Assembly: GCA_024734495.1 (NCBI GenBank)
Contig: JALMQS010000061.1
Coordinates: 6,811,321-6,875,320, forward strand
Direction of reading: 5' to 3'
Source of the DNA: Forficula auricularia
Taxonomy: Eukaryota > Arthropoda > Insecta > Dermaptera > Forficulidae
Length of the DNA stretch: 64,000 nt
The number at the start of each line of letters is the position of its first letter. Positions within the stretch are counted from its first letter, which is position 1. This document shows, piece by piece, positions 33,968-45,780 of the stretch. A program made the translations under genes and the position numbers. The notes beneath the pieces were generated by a model, which worked only from the letters and a program-made list of their open reading frames with translations, ran no database searches and was not told the origin of the DNA.

Positions 33968-34902
33968 TTGATTTATATAAATCACGAGTATTTTTTATTT
34001 TTTATATTATTTATTGGCATCGGGCACAAACCCTTTTTGCCAAAATCACGAGTATCAATCAATAAAACAAAAATATTTCTTTATAATTTACTAATTATAT
34101 TAATTTTGAATTTTAATAAAGTTTAAAAAAGAAAAATGTTATTTAAAATTTTTGTATATCATAATTTTAGACAAATACCAGTAAGAATGAAGTATTTATA
34201 AACAAAGAGTTCAATGTGAAAAATGGAGGAATAATTAAACGATTTACACTAGATACGATGTCTGCATAATGTTGAGAATTGGTGAAATTTTTGACGTCAT
34301 TTTTCTAGCTTTATATTATTAATTTCTCATATGGTAATCAATAGTGTTTATTGAAATAAATCTTTCATTAAAAAAAAAACTTGTTTCACATGTAGGTGAA
34401 TGTATTTTGAGATCAAACAAATAATAATAAATTTTTGAAATGGAAGAAAAAAGTGAAAATTTTAAAAACCAGATCTTGAGTGATTTTGCAATTATTTTAA
34501 CAGCAATGAAACTTGGGAAAAATAATTTTATTAACGGATTATTGGCTACAACTACAATGATTCGAAAGGAAGTCTAAAATATAATCAGTTTTTTTATATT
34601 GAAAAAAGAGATATTCTACATCAAATTGGATTTTCTGTTTTCCGGGTATCAAAATTCAAACAAACAAACACTAAGTAAAAATTATTCATAAAAATGATTT
34701 TTTCCTAACATTTTTAAGCAGGAAAAAAACATAAAAATTCAAAATGTTTTATTATTTGCAATGTCAATAAAAACGTGAAATATTATTTTGATTCACATTC
34801 ACAAAAACAGTAATTACTGATTAAATTAATTTTTATTCTACAAAAAATTCAAGTTTTAAATAAAAATAAATATAGCTAATTATTTTGTCATTAATAATGA
34901 TA

Positions 34903-35864
34903 TCTATATATATAAAATTCTTTGCCCGATACACTCACTCACTCACTCATCACTCATCATCAAAACAGCCAGAAACATAGAAACATGAAATTTGGAGAGG
35001 ATATTACATCTATGACATAGGGGCTCACTAAGAAAGGATTTTTCGAAATTCGACCCCTAAGGGGGTCAAAGGGGGCAAATTATGTTTTCACTGATTATGC
35101 GATATCTCTTAAGGACGATAAAATATCTACTTGCTTTTTACTTATAAAAATACTAAATTAAAATATCTAAAAACTAATTTCAGGATTTTTGAAATTCGAC
35201 CCCTAAAGGGGTCAAAAGGGGCAAAATATCTTTGCAATGTGTTTACACTAATTATGCATTTTCAATTAAGAACGATAAGATATCTACTTGATTTTTACTT
35301 AATAAAATTCTAAATACAAATATCTAAAAAGTTATTTCAGGATTTTTTGAAATTCGACTCTCAACTATCCAAAATGTGAGTGGGGGCAAAAATTAAAACT
35401 CTCTCCTATCTTGATCAAATTTTGTAGAGTTATTCTTTATTACTTTAAGAAACTATTCCTGTAAAAATCAACTATCAAAATTGACTGTATGGTAGCGAAA
35501 GGGGGGGGGTCAAAATATATAAATTTTTAGCATTTTTGTACATTTACTCTTTAGAAAACTGAGAGTTATCTATTTGCAAATATCTAAATATTTGTAAATA
35601 TTTAAAAAATAATTTCAACCTCCCAAAATGTGAGTGGGGGCAAAAAATTAATACTCTCTCCGATATAGATCAAATTTTGTAATGTTAGTTTTTAAGACTA
35701 TATAAAATGTATGCTCTAAAAATCAATAGCCAAAATGAGTGCGTGGGGGCGAAAGAGGGGGCAAAATATTACAAATAAATATTAGAGACCTAATAATCAC
35801 ATGCCGAGACGCTGCCCGCCAGGGCGGGATAGATGGCGTGCCGAAGGCACGCCTGGGCAGCTCG
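34903..35864 (+). mobile_element. Non-autonomous Helitron, copy 2
   Basis: Begins TCTATATATATAAAATTC after an A, as copy 1. The 3' end has hairpin GCGTGCC-gaa-GGCACGC, then ctgggcag and CTCG before T; CTCG is probably a mutated CTAG. Inside are two to three units of about 165-170 bp with gaaattcgacccctaa and gataagatatctacttg. No coding domain. Confidence 0.65.
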
Positions 35865-36729
35865 TATGTTATAAAAGTCAAGGGTACTGTGCCTTCGCTT
35901 TTCCGGTCATTGTTAATAGATCATCTATTTTGATGTCTAAAAACTTACATCTACAAAGAAAACTTGAACCTCTAATTCCTTATTATAAGTAAAAAATTAA
36001 ACCACCATAGTATCAATTAATTTTTGAATTAAATTGTCTTTTAAAGAGATTAATAAGACTTTTTAAATGGAAACTATAAATATTCATAAAAGAACGTGAC
36101 TAAGGTAACTAGAATTGAATTTTAGGTTTTCCCTCAGATCTTTTTTATGAGTTTGGGGAAATTGTTTAATTAAAATGGATCCTGTGAATTTGTAGAGAGA
36201 GGGTAAAAAGATGAGAATTAGCGAAAAGCCTAAAAGGGCTTAGACCTTTTGGGGTCAAGGGTTGGGGCCGAGAGTAATTATTATTTAGCCCAGGTTCATG
36301 TTTGTATTCGAGTGAGAGAGAACATGTTTTTGCTCTGGGTTGGCTTGTCTAGATACTCTACCATGATATTACCACTGAAACACCATAACAAACAAGGGGT
36401 CAGACAGAGTAATGAGACTAAGGGAAACAGAGAATCATATCATCAACTTTTAATTTTTTAAAGAAGAATTATTAGTTGAGATAATTTATGTATTTTTAGT
36501 AGAATTAAAAGAATTTCGATAATATACTAAAATATTTTGAGATTGTAAAAAAAACCCCGATTCTGATGGAGTGCAGCCCTCAGGGTAATAAAACTTTCAT
36601 TTTAGAATATTTTTTATTTTAAGATCTCTTCAATCTTTTTTTTCAACTAATTTTTGGAAATGTCTTCTCCAAAAGTGTCAATTAAAGAATCATACAAATA
36701 AAACAGGTTCCTAGTTTTCTGCTTCAGTG
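35865..36729. other. No recognised feature
   Basis: AT-rich spacer with only short frames. Confidence 0.4.
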
Positions 36730-37440
36730 TTTTTTTTTTTTTTTTTTTTTACTTTATTCAAAGTGAAGCATGTGGAAAGTATTGTAATCGGTCTCGCGGC
36801 AAGCGCGAGTTCAAAGGGTCCTCAGGTAAAGACTACGGAACCCATGGTCTCAATTAAAGTCACAAATTTTAGTAGGTATTCAATTAGGTTGAATTTTAGC
36901 ACGTAACGGTTTTTGCCAAAATTACATAGGGTCTCGTCGAGTGGCCAAAAAGTACGATTTTTTCATTTAGTGTGTGCGGATGTATGGATGGATGAATGCA
37001 TTGATGGTTGGATGTATGGATAGATCGATGTGGTCGTTTTTTTCCACACCGTTGGATCGGCTTAAAATCAAAAATAACGATCGATTCTTATCTAATACTA
37101 GGGAATAACCTAATTACATTCCATTTTTGATGTTTTGACTCAAACTTGAGTTGTTTACTAAAAAAGAATTTAGTCTTTTTGATTTTAAGTCGATTCTTCC
37201 ACGTTTTCAGTAGAGGTTGCCATTAATAGTCAAAACATCAAAAATGGAATGCAATAAGGTTATTCCTCTAGTATGAGATAAGAATCGATCGTTATTTTTG
37301 ATTTTAAGTCGATTCCTCCATGTCTTCAGCAATTGGTTACCAATAATAATCGAAGCGTCAAAAATCCAATGTAGAATTGTTATTCCTCGAATATTAGATG
37401 AGAATCGATCGACTATTTTTAATTTAAGTCAACATGGACT
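36730..37440 (-). mobile_element. VNTR-bearing poly(A) retroposon, copy 2
   Basis: Minus orientation: 21 T at 36730-36750 are its poly(A), preceded on that strand by gaataaagt, a polyadenylation signal. Next come the 3' unique part and the 119-bp tandem units. One unit at about 37055-37142 is in the opposite orientation to the rest. The 3' text (gtagtctttacctgag read on minus) matches copy 1. Coding capacity is absent. Confidence 0.75.
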
Positions 37441-38159
37441 GCAAATAGCAAGTGATATCTGATTAATTATAAAGAAATAAACATATTAATATTTCAAATG
37501 ACTTTGGATAAAGTTTATAGCAACGATCCGTTGCAGTTAATTTTTTCTTTTTTTTATGTCAGTTGTTAATGCATCTGCAAATTTCTTATTCTAATAAGAA
37601 AATCAATCAACGGAATAAAAATAGCTCCAAATTCATGTACCTATTGGAGCTTAAGCCTAAAATCAAGTAGGTACCTGATCAAGATAAAACATTTATTTTA
37701 AACTGCCATGTTTCTCAATTTTATGCTAGGAGATGTATATCTTTATTTAAACGTTAATTAATTTTGATATACTTAATAGTCTTTCATATATTTAGAAATG
37801 TATTTCTTCTTGATTGCTCCACCAGAAAGAGATATCGCTACATCATAACATTAAGCATTTCTTTCAATCGATCTACCAAGTAGTTGGCGAATGCAAGGCT
37901 TTTGAATGAGTTTTCAGGCATATTCCAATCATGACTGTGCTCTCAATTTGTTTATACGGCTCCCAAATAACCGATTTTTTTATTAGTGCTTCTTCAATTT
38001 TTGTATAATCTATTTTTGGTAGTTTTGTTTAAATAAATACTTCTTAGGGCAGTTATTGTGACACACACCCGATCTGTGAAGATTCATCCCATCTATATCA
38101 CTAGATTCCCTAGGCTATCTTAGAACTAACTGACATTTTCATTTGTATATATTCTTCTG
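37441..38159. other. No recognised feature
   Basis: AT-rich spacer; nothing seen. Confidence 0.4.
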
Positions 38160-38163
38160 TTAA

Positions 38164-38784
38164 GGTAGTTCTTTCGCGACAATCAACACAAAAAGTTTAG
38201 CCTCATAACTTCTCTATACATATGAACCCCACTAAAATTTTTAGGTTATGTTTTTTAACGTGACTGTACTTCTGACTTTTTCTATTTTTCATGTTATTTT
38301 ATGGAAATTATTATTTTCCTCTAAAGTTTCTAAGTATTTTGTTTAAAATTTTTAATTATTTCATATTTTCGTGCCTTTTTCTTTTATTCCTCCATATTAC
38401 TCGTTACAACATTTCCAGATCATTTCCAAGCGACTGTTGTTATATCCCATCCACTAAAAATAATCGCCCAAATATGCTATTTTTTATCAAAACTACGGGG
38501 TAAATAATTTTAATTTTTTTTTACTCCGAATATATTATTCTAACAAATATTAATTTTTCATCAAGTTGGGGAAAGTCCTTCAATGAAAAAAAATAAAATT
38601 ATGTACATTTTACCACCATTTCCCATGCTATCATATGCACAAAATTTAATTTTTCAATTGCAATTATTTCATGTTTGGTGTGGTAAATCGTTTTCAAATT
38701 TTAACAGTATTTATTATGCTTTTAATGACTTATGTTCCAAATTTCGAATACTTCTTGAACTTTTGCATTTGTGAAAGAACTACC
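38164..38784. mobile_element. TTAA-flanked TIR element
   Basis: ggtagttctttc at 38164 and its complement gaaagaactacc ending at 38784 are inverted repeats, each bordered by TTAA (38160-38163, 38785-38788). TTAA target duplication is the piggyBac signature. The 621-bp interior has no transposase. Frames of 63-70 codons inside are not recognised. Confidence 0.6.
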
Positions 38785-38880
38785 TTAAGGGAGAATAGTG
38801 TAGGTTATTGGTGAAACATATCTTAATAAATTAAAGAAAATTTTAAAAAATTTAATTTTTTTTTAATTTAAAAAATATAA

Positions 38881-39004
38881 AATTCTACCTAGGTATCACA
38901 AAAATAAAAGACAAGATGCTTATTAGCATGACTCTTTATATATTTCGGGGTACAAGCCCATCTTCAGGAGTTCAAAGAGAAAACTTTGTGAAACCTACCT
39001 AGAA
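38881..39004. mobile_element. Small foldback with ribozyme-like centre
   Basis: attctacctaggtatcacaa and its complement (ttgtgaaacctacctagaat) bound a 124-base segment containing the motif at 38930-38967. Related to the foldback at 20022-20290 (ctaggtgggtttcaca ends; tcggg...cccatc centre). Confidence 0.6.
38930..38967 (-). ncRNA. Hammerhead-like motif, divergent
   Basis: Minus strand: CTGAAGA, extra T, stem II GGG/CCC, GAAA, then a longer AT-rich spacer and GTC. Stem III pairing is poor beyond one pair. Probably inactive, but its order of parts is the same as in the intact motifs. Confidence 0.42.
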
Positions 39005-39984
39005 TTTAAAATGTTTTTAAATATTCTTTAATTTATATATTCTTCTGTTTCTTCTAATGAGTTAAAATCAATTTTCTTGATGTAACACCTTGTTGTAAAG
39101 ATTATATTAAACTAGTATCTAATACAACTTAATAGTTAATCTCTAATACCTAATATTTAAAATGGCACTATATCCACCCTATCTAATTTTCCCCTACTTC
39201 ATCTGTATTACTTTCATTGATTAGGTACTTGTCTAACAATTATCTAAACTCGATCTAGTTTCTTAGGTATAGTTGTAAATTTAAAATTACAAATGATATC
39301 ATATTTCACCTAAAACCTACACTACTTTCCCTAAGTAAAATTACAAACGAATTCATTAGTATTCTGTTGAAATGTATTTTATTAAATAACACTAAATGAA
39401 CGAAATATTTCATATTTTTAATTAAGATTTTTAAGTATATATGTTACTAAATAAAAACTTACTCTTTAAATAAAGATCACATCTAAAACCATTCAAGCAA
39501 GCTTTTTAGAAGTGAACTAAAATTAAACTATGACAAACCGGCATCTAAACAAGTTTACCATAAACCAATTAAGAGACCCTTTGTAAAGAAACTTGGTATA
39601 TATTATGTAAAGAAAAATAAACAAGTAAGCGCTTACCTTAGAAAAAAAAGACGATCAAAATGGATCACTGACTAGAAGCCCAAACAATACATTTTAAAGT
39701 AGAACTATTATTTTCCATCAAATGTCGCTTTCCCAAAACGTTGGAAAATGAAAAAGGGTTCACATTTTTTTAATCCCAATCAGTGTCTTTAATAATTGTT
39801 TAATAATATAAAAACAGATTTTTTGAACATTTTAAAAAGTAAAAAAATAAAAAATCAATCCCTGAAAAATGTCCATTCCCATGACACTTATTTTAGCTCA
39901 GGTTTAAGTTTATTTTTAATGATTTGGGGATGAAAATTTTTCGAGTACTAAAAAAGGGCGTTTGAAATAAAGTCATATTTTTAC

Positions 39985-40262
39985 ATACCAATTTTCAGCT
40001 CATTAACTAAAACCTTTCAAGATTGGCATTTTGTACTTTCAGGAAACGATTTAATGTAAAAAGCTAAAATTTAGTGGATTGTAACATAGTTGCGTACTAA
40101 TTTTCAGCTCATTAACTAAAACCATTCAAGATTGGCATTTTGTATTTCCAGGAAACGTTCTCAGGAATAAGGTAAAAATTTGGTGCATTGTAATGTGAAA
40201 ATACAGATTTGCGTACCAATTTTCAGCTCATTAGGTATAACTAAAACCATTTATACCTAATG
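39985..40262 (+). repeat. Tandem repeat, 109-119 bp period, about 2.4 copies
   Basis: attttcagctcattaactaa recurs at 39991 and 40100, and in shorter form at 40219, with accattcaagattggcattt and caggaaacg following. No coding frame. Confidence 0.8.
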
Positions 40263-41484
40263 AAAATAATTTATATCTTATGTAGGTATCAATATTTATT
40301 TTATTTATTTTTTTTTACTTAATTGATATTTTTTCATCAGAGAAAATGAATAAATTCGAAATATTCAAGTAAACATTTTTTTGCAAACTAATCCGCCAAC
40401 ATGTCTCAACTTGTCTCATGCGTGTCTCGACTCGTTTGAAATAGTCTAGAATTTTCATCATTTAAAATCTATTAAATATTTGTAATTGGAAATAAGCAAA
40501 ACGGGTAATTCTAGAGCAAGTGAGTAGGTACTGATACTGATAATGGTTGACTTCTTGACCAAATTGACTTTATTTATTTATTTATATTATTAAAAAACAA
40601 AAATATCCTTCGATGGCTTCTTTTAATTATTACGCGTGTTTACAGTTTATTTGCTAATCAAGTTAGAAGAGAGTGGAAAGCATTATATCGCCTTCTCTTT
40701 ACCAGTATGATTGGGATTTTATATGAATATAAGTATATGTATTGTATAGGTAACGAAAAATCCGAAAGGATTGAGCGTGATGATCAAAAGCTTGATTCCA
40801 AATATCCCCCAATCAAAAATAGAATCGTTCATCCATGGAATGTTTCTTTTGCCACTGACACCCTGTTCATAGCGCAAATATTTATGGAAAGTGGTGTTTA
40901 TTTGGTAAGGAAATATTTTAAATCTGTTTAGCGTGCGCTATTAATAAGTAAACTATGGCAAACGGGCCAAGAAGAGTTGAAAATTGCATTTGCGAGGGAA
41001 ACTCATTAACACAGCTTTAATTAAATAAGTTGGGTGAAATAACTTTAAAGCTTGAGCAAGAAGGAGGTTGAGAGGAAAAGAGAGGGTTTGATTAAAAGGT
41101 TATTGAAAGAGCAAGAAAGCGAAAGAGTAATAAAAAATATTAATTAGGAGCAAGAGCCATTCTGGTAATTCAAGTAGAAAATTATACCTTGTGCCAATTT
41201 CCCCAATCATCCAATTATTAAATCAGCCAAATATTTTCCAATTAAGAGAAAATAATATCATTCGTTTAACTTGCTGTATTTTTTACTTTGACTCAAGCGG
41301 TGAGGAGAATTATTGTAACGTGTTTAAAAAATCTTTGTATTTTTACTTTACTTTGCGTTGTTTTTGAAAGTTTCTCAAAAAGTGCTGATTCGTATCAAGC
41401 AAACTTGACGTTTACTCTTAATTTTGAAGGGGAATTATTAAAATTAAACAAATAACTATCAGATTGATTTTGAGAATTTCTTAT
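40263..41484. other. No recognised feature
   Basis: Apparently single-copy; a 74-codon frame at 40707 is not recognised. Purine-rich around 41045-41130. Confidence 0.35.
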
Positions 41485-41620
41485 TTTATATATATTCATT
41501 AAATTTCTGAGGATATAAATTCTCATTTACTTAAATAGGTAGGTGTTGGTTTTTTTCTTTTTTTGACAAAAATAACACAGGTTATATTTTTATCTTTTAT
41601 TAAATTTATTGTCACCATGT

Positions 41621-41654
41621 AACGTTTCGGTATTTACAATTATGCCATCTTCAG
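41621..41654 (-). ncRNA. Hammerhead-like motif, GTT variant
   Basis: Minus strand: CTGAAGA, extra T, stem II GGCAT with one mismatch (ATACC), GAAA, C, GTT instead of GTC. GTT is an allowed but weaker NUH triplet in hammerheads. Confidence 0.5.
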
Positions 41655-41811
41655 CCTAGAAAATATACATATCAAGTTAAAATACACGATTACAACATCA
41701 TTTCACAGACTTAACATTATTCTTAACTATGAGATTCAATCAGTATCAAATTAACATACCTTGGAACAATCTTAGGCAGAACAATTCTGAATTCTGAATA
41801 GTTCTGTCTAA

Positions 41812-42300
41812 TAAATTTATAATTTTTTTCATGAATATATCAAAGAATAATTGATATAACAATGAGAATTGTTTTTGACCGCGCTTATTTGAAAAAGATA
41901 TTTATCGCGAGACTACTGAAGATTACGCTATTGGAGTCTGCGGAGTCTTAAGTCTGGACCAAGAGAGAAAAAGATGTGATCCATTTAGCTACGAATCCAA
42001 CGTCATTTCGCGTATAGTCCGCATGACATTCGGATGGATCACCAAATGAATTTGAAATCTCAGATGTTATATATTCGATCTCCCAGTCCAGAGTACTTGA
42101 TCTATTAGCATGTATGTTAGATGCTTGCCATTAATTAATCGAATGTTTTCTACATTTGATTCAATTGCGAATCAAATGTAGGGAATTTTTGTCAAATATT
42201 GAGTGAAAATATTTTGTTCAGATATTATTTTCACTCAATATTTGACAAAAATTCCTTACATTTGATTCGCGATTGAATCAAATGTAGAAAACATTTGATT
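41812..42300. mobile_element. Modular foldback relative, nested insertion
   Basis: Flanked by 11-base direct repeats gttctgtctaa (41801-41811, 42301-42311). It has block C (aattgatataacaatgagaa), block D (gactactgaagattacgcta ... gcatgtatgttag) and a terminal palindrome (tctacatttgattc arms). It is a shorter relative of 16767-17637 in inverse order and shows that element's D block without the LINE-tail insertion. Confidence 0.75.
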
Positions 42301-42427
42301 GTTCTGTCTAAGGTTGTTCCAAGGTATGTTGATTTGATACTGACTGAATCTCATAGTTAAGAATAATATGAAGTCTGCGATATGATGTTGTAATCGTGTA
42401 TTTTAACTTGATATATGTTTCTTTAGG

Positions 42428-42461
42428 CTGAAGATGGCATAATTGTAAATGCCGAAACGTC
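42428..42461 (+). ncRNA. Hammerhead-like ribozyme motif
   Basis: CTGAAGA, extra T, stem II GGCAT/ATGCC around an 8-base loop, GAAA, C, GTC. Stem I: GG before the core pairs with CC after GTC. Partner of the motif at 41621-41654. Confidence 0.6.
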
Positions 42462-42590
42462 CCATGGTGACAATAATAAATTTAATAAAAGATAAAATAT
42501 AACCTGTGTTATTTTTGTCAAAAAAAGAAAAAAAACAACACCTATTTAAATGGAATTTATATCCTCAGAAATTTAATGAATATGGTATAT

Positions 42591-44118
42591 TAAAGAAAAA
42601 TTTTAAGAGAGACTTTTCATGACCCTGTGAAATAATTTGGGTGAAAATAGGGGGAGGGGGTGATTATTAAATTAAATCTTAAACCGATATCAGGCAAATT
42701 TTGTACAGTTAAACTTTGGAATCATACGGAATAAAAGTGTGATATCCAAATGGGGAGAGGAACAAAATAAATAAATCTTTGGCATATTTATACAATATCT
42801 GGGATAATTACTCTGATCTCGCGCGATAATTCGGATAAGAATAATCCGCCCGAAATTGAGAGTTGGGTAAAAATAGAACCTCATTGGATAAATGTCGTAA
42901 AAATTAACGAAATATTTAATTAATAGTAGTAGAGTTATATTTAAAATTACTCTTTTGTCTACAAAAAACACACATGTGACTTTAGAATACACCCTATCCC
43001 CTTTTTGAGCAGTGATAAATTCACGAAGTGAGAAGACCAATAAAAAAATTTCACTCTGGACTATTCTTTTGATCTGTCAAAGACTGAGGCACTTTCTCTT
43101 TTTCATAAATTTCGCTTTGTCAAATGTTCAGTTGGAATAATATCAATTGTCCCCCTAAGCCTCGTACCCGATTTGGTAAAATCTACACCCTTTTACTGTC
43201 TGATTAGAAGTCCACTGAACTATGCTGTCATATGACTTCTCGAGACTGGAATTTTATGAGGAAACTTCAAAAAAAAAAAAAAAAATGAAGAAACATACTA
43301 TAGCTGTGTGTAAATAGCGTGTTTTATTTTTCACAAACAGTCCAATTTCCTTATACCCTCGCTTATTTAATAAATATGTGCGCTAACTACATAAGGGGGT
43401 TCGGGACTGTTTATCATTTTTATAAGAAAATTCTCAAATTTTTACCATCGAATCATTGATGTATTAAATATTTATTCCCGAAATTTGAAGTTGATCGTCT
43501 GTCCCATTACCGAGAAATAACTTATTGAAAATTGTTCTTTTAACATGGAAGTAAATGGACCGAGCTTTTAAAAGGGCTTTAACTTCTATAGAAATTATAC
43601 CATTTTGAACAAATTTATATAGATTTATTCGAAATTAACCTCATTATTAACAATTATTTTTGTTAAAAAATTTACTTAGCAGACGTTGTCACTCTGCAGA
43701 AATACAAAAGATTTTTTCGAAGATCAACCAGATAGATAAGCTGTATCGAACTCCATTAAGTTATTACTGTTAATGTGTATCAAAAAATTTATTTATTTCT
43801 TATTATTATTATTTAGTAAAAAAATATTTGAAATTAACAGCATTTCTTGTGCTATTTCATCAATTTGAAATATTTACTTTCTTTAGAAAATGATTCATAG
43901 CCTAGAGGCCATTCAACGGAAACAAAAACACCCCGAGAAAAACAAGCAAACATCATGGACTGCAAAATAAAGAAAAAAACACTATACCTATATATAACAT
44001 ACATGTCTGTTAAAACAACACGGAAAGATCATTTTTATAGTCCCGATGGCTGACTAGAACTTGGAACTTAAAATCGAAAGCTATTTATAGATGCGAACGT
44101 AAACGACATTTAAATTAC

Positions 44119-44120
<2 letters not shown>
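42591..44120. other. No recognised feature
   Basis: AT-rich; G-rich spot at 42645 and poly-A at 43268-43284. A 116-codon minus-strand frame at 42690-43040 is not recognised. Confidence 0.35.

Positions 44121-44154
<34 letters not shown>
44121..44154. repeat. (AT)n microsatellite
   Basis: Seventeen uninterrupted AT units. Confidence 0.95.
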
Positions 44155-44157
<3 letters not shown>

Positions 44158-44669
44158 AGGCTTAGGAAATACATTTGATAATTCTCGATGTTTATAGTCA
44201 TTTTCAAAATATATTATGCATTAAGAATTATCTAATCTGATTTATTTCGATATAAACGAGATCCACGGGATACCTTTTTGTTTGTATCCACAGAAATTTC
44301 TGGAAGAAGATGCAATTCACTAAAATTTCTTAGCTGATCTTATAATATATTATTATTATATTCAAATATAGAATGTCATAACTCATTACGTATAGGAAAT
44401 TGCCCTGATTGCGATTTGGTACTTTGATTTGATTCTCAAGAGCACAGTAGCCAATATCAAAGATAAATTTAAAAAAATCCCACGGCGCGATGTAAATATA
44501 GTAAGTAATTATAGATCAATTAATATTTTGAAAATATTTTTCTTAATGAAAGTAGCAGAGGGGTCGATTTTTACAAGGAGATTAATGAGACATCCAATTG
44601 CATTAATGAGAGTGTCCTCTGCTTAATGCAAATAAACATATATAATATGTATATTTAATTTTATTTGAA

Positions 44670-44704
44670 GATTATTGTTTCGAAAGCTTGGCCTTTATCA
44701 TCAG
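44670..44704 (-). ncRNA. Hammerhead-like motif, ATC variant
   Basis: Minus strand: CTGATGA, extra T, stem II AAAG/CTTT, C, GAAAC-AATA-ATC. The closing G-T of stem III is lost, but ATC is a legal NUH triplet. Probably decayed. Confidence 0.42.
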
Positions 44705-44806
44705 ATTTGTTTTATTAAAAATATCTTAACTGTTCTTTTTTCATAGGCACAAGTATCCAATTAAATGATAATTCATTTGTTAGTAAGGTCATTGACCTTC
44801 AAACAA

Positions 44807-44838
44807 CTGTGAACTTCTAAATTAGAAGTCGAAACGTT
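44807..44838 (+). ncRNA. Hammerhead-like motif with damaged core
   Basis: CTGTGA (the A at position 6 missing), stem II ACTTCT/AGAAGT, C, GAAAC, GTT. The good six-base stem II beside a damaged core points to decay. Confidence 0.4.
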
Positions 44839-45606
44839 CTGGAATACATTAGAAACGTTTAATTGAAAAGTTTTTATTTTGCCGAGAGTAGCAGAGTTGT
44901 TGATTCATAAAGAGAAACAAAGAGGTTGTCCTCTGCTTTATGCAAATAAACATACACACATAGGTATATGTCAAATATATATATATCTGTATATATATAG
45001 GAAATGATTAGGATGATGGATGGATGATTTCATTATGTTTGGCTCGAAGGGTTAGTTGGAAAGAGATTTGCCGGGCTTGGATGGGAGAAAATCTTCAGAG
45101 ATTACAATCTCTATTGGCGGCTTTAGAGCCAGTTAAAAATGCTATTTTAAATAAGAATTCGCACTAGGCAGTTGAAAATATGCTTTTAACAAAATAACGG
45201 CACAATGCCCGCATTTATTGCTTCTTCTTTACAGAACGTGTATACAAATTACTTCTTCAACACAAGCCGTTTCGTTCCAAATCGTTCCAAGGTTATCAGT
45301 CATCTCGGAGAGCTGCTCATTCAAACAGAGTTTCAACCAGTGACAACTCACACATAACAACTGAATTCGCTTCGAGGAGCTGACTTCTTTTATAACCTAA
45401 TTAGCTCTAATTAGCAATTAAGCTTTTTTATAAAAGGGGCGTGTCCTTGCTGCTCACCTGTCATTTTATCGAAAGATTTTGACGGGCAAACAACAAACGT
45501 CTTTCTCAAGGCGAAAATGAATCCCTATTTTCAAAAGCACTTTACAGCGAAAGAGCGGAGAATGAAATCCCACATATTTATATATATATATTATTTATTT
45601 GTTTGA

Positions 45607-45638
45607 GACTATAGTTATGAAGGCTTGCCCTTCATCAT
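45607..45638 (-). ncRNA. Hammerhead-like motif, GAAA lost
   Basis: Minus strand: ATGATGA in place of CTGATGA, stem II AAGG/CCTT, ATAAC in place of GAAAC, then TATAGTC. Inactive by inspection. Confidence 0.4.
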
Positions 45639-45751
45639 CCTGAAAATTGTATTTTAATTTTAACTGGCTCTCGGCTAAGTAAAGATCAAAAAATTTTCAA
45701 TATCCATGCTATACTGACTCCGTGAAAAATAATATTTATAATTAAAAAAGA

Positions 45752-45780
45752 CTGATGGCCAAGCCTTCGAAACTATAGTC
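45752..45780 (+). ncRNA. Hammerhead-like motif, stem II deleted
   Basis: CTGATG then a shortened stem II region (gccaagccttc), GAAAC-TATA-GTC intact. A deletion removed the A9 side of stem II. Confidence 0.42.

Larger units (their letters stand above)
38785..39345. mobile_element. TIR element abutting the TTAA element
   Basis: ttaagggagaatagtgtagg at 38785 and its near complement (cctacactactttcccta) ending at about 39344 form TIRs of about 40 bases. A single end of the same family (ttaagggagaatggtgtagg) lies at 50178. It shares its left TTAA with the right TTAA of the preceding element. It encloses the foldback and ribozyme-like motif at 38.88-39.0 kb. Confidence 0.58.
41485..42590. mobile_element. 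Large foldback with ribozyme-like motifs, split by nested element
   Basis: Outer arms about 41485-41800 and 42305-42590 are reverse complements (ttcattaaatttctgaggat; ccttggaacaat). The intervening 41812-42300 is a different element, flanked by gttctgtctaa at both sides. Without it the outer element would be an almost perfect palindrome of about 600 bases carrying a motif in each arm. Confidence 0.78.
44560..44990. mobile_element. Ribozyme-bearing repeat with cctctgct ends
   Basis: gtcctctgctt-atgcaaataa text occurs at about 44610-44640 and 44930-44950, and inverted at 45838-45860, with gagagtagcagag text upstream. Two hammerhead-like motifs lie between. It is part of a group with 45590-45870 and 32212-32466; exact ends unclear. 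Confidence 0.5.

Noticed and set aside
33598..33985. Gly/Trp- and Pro/His-rich frames
   Set aside because: Products of the G-rich minisatellite in a Helitron.
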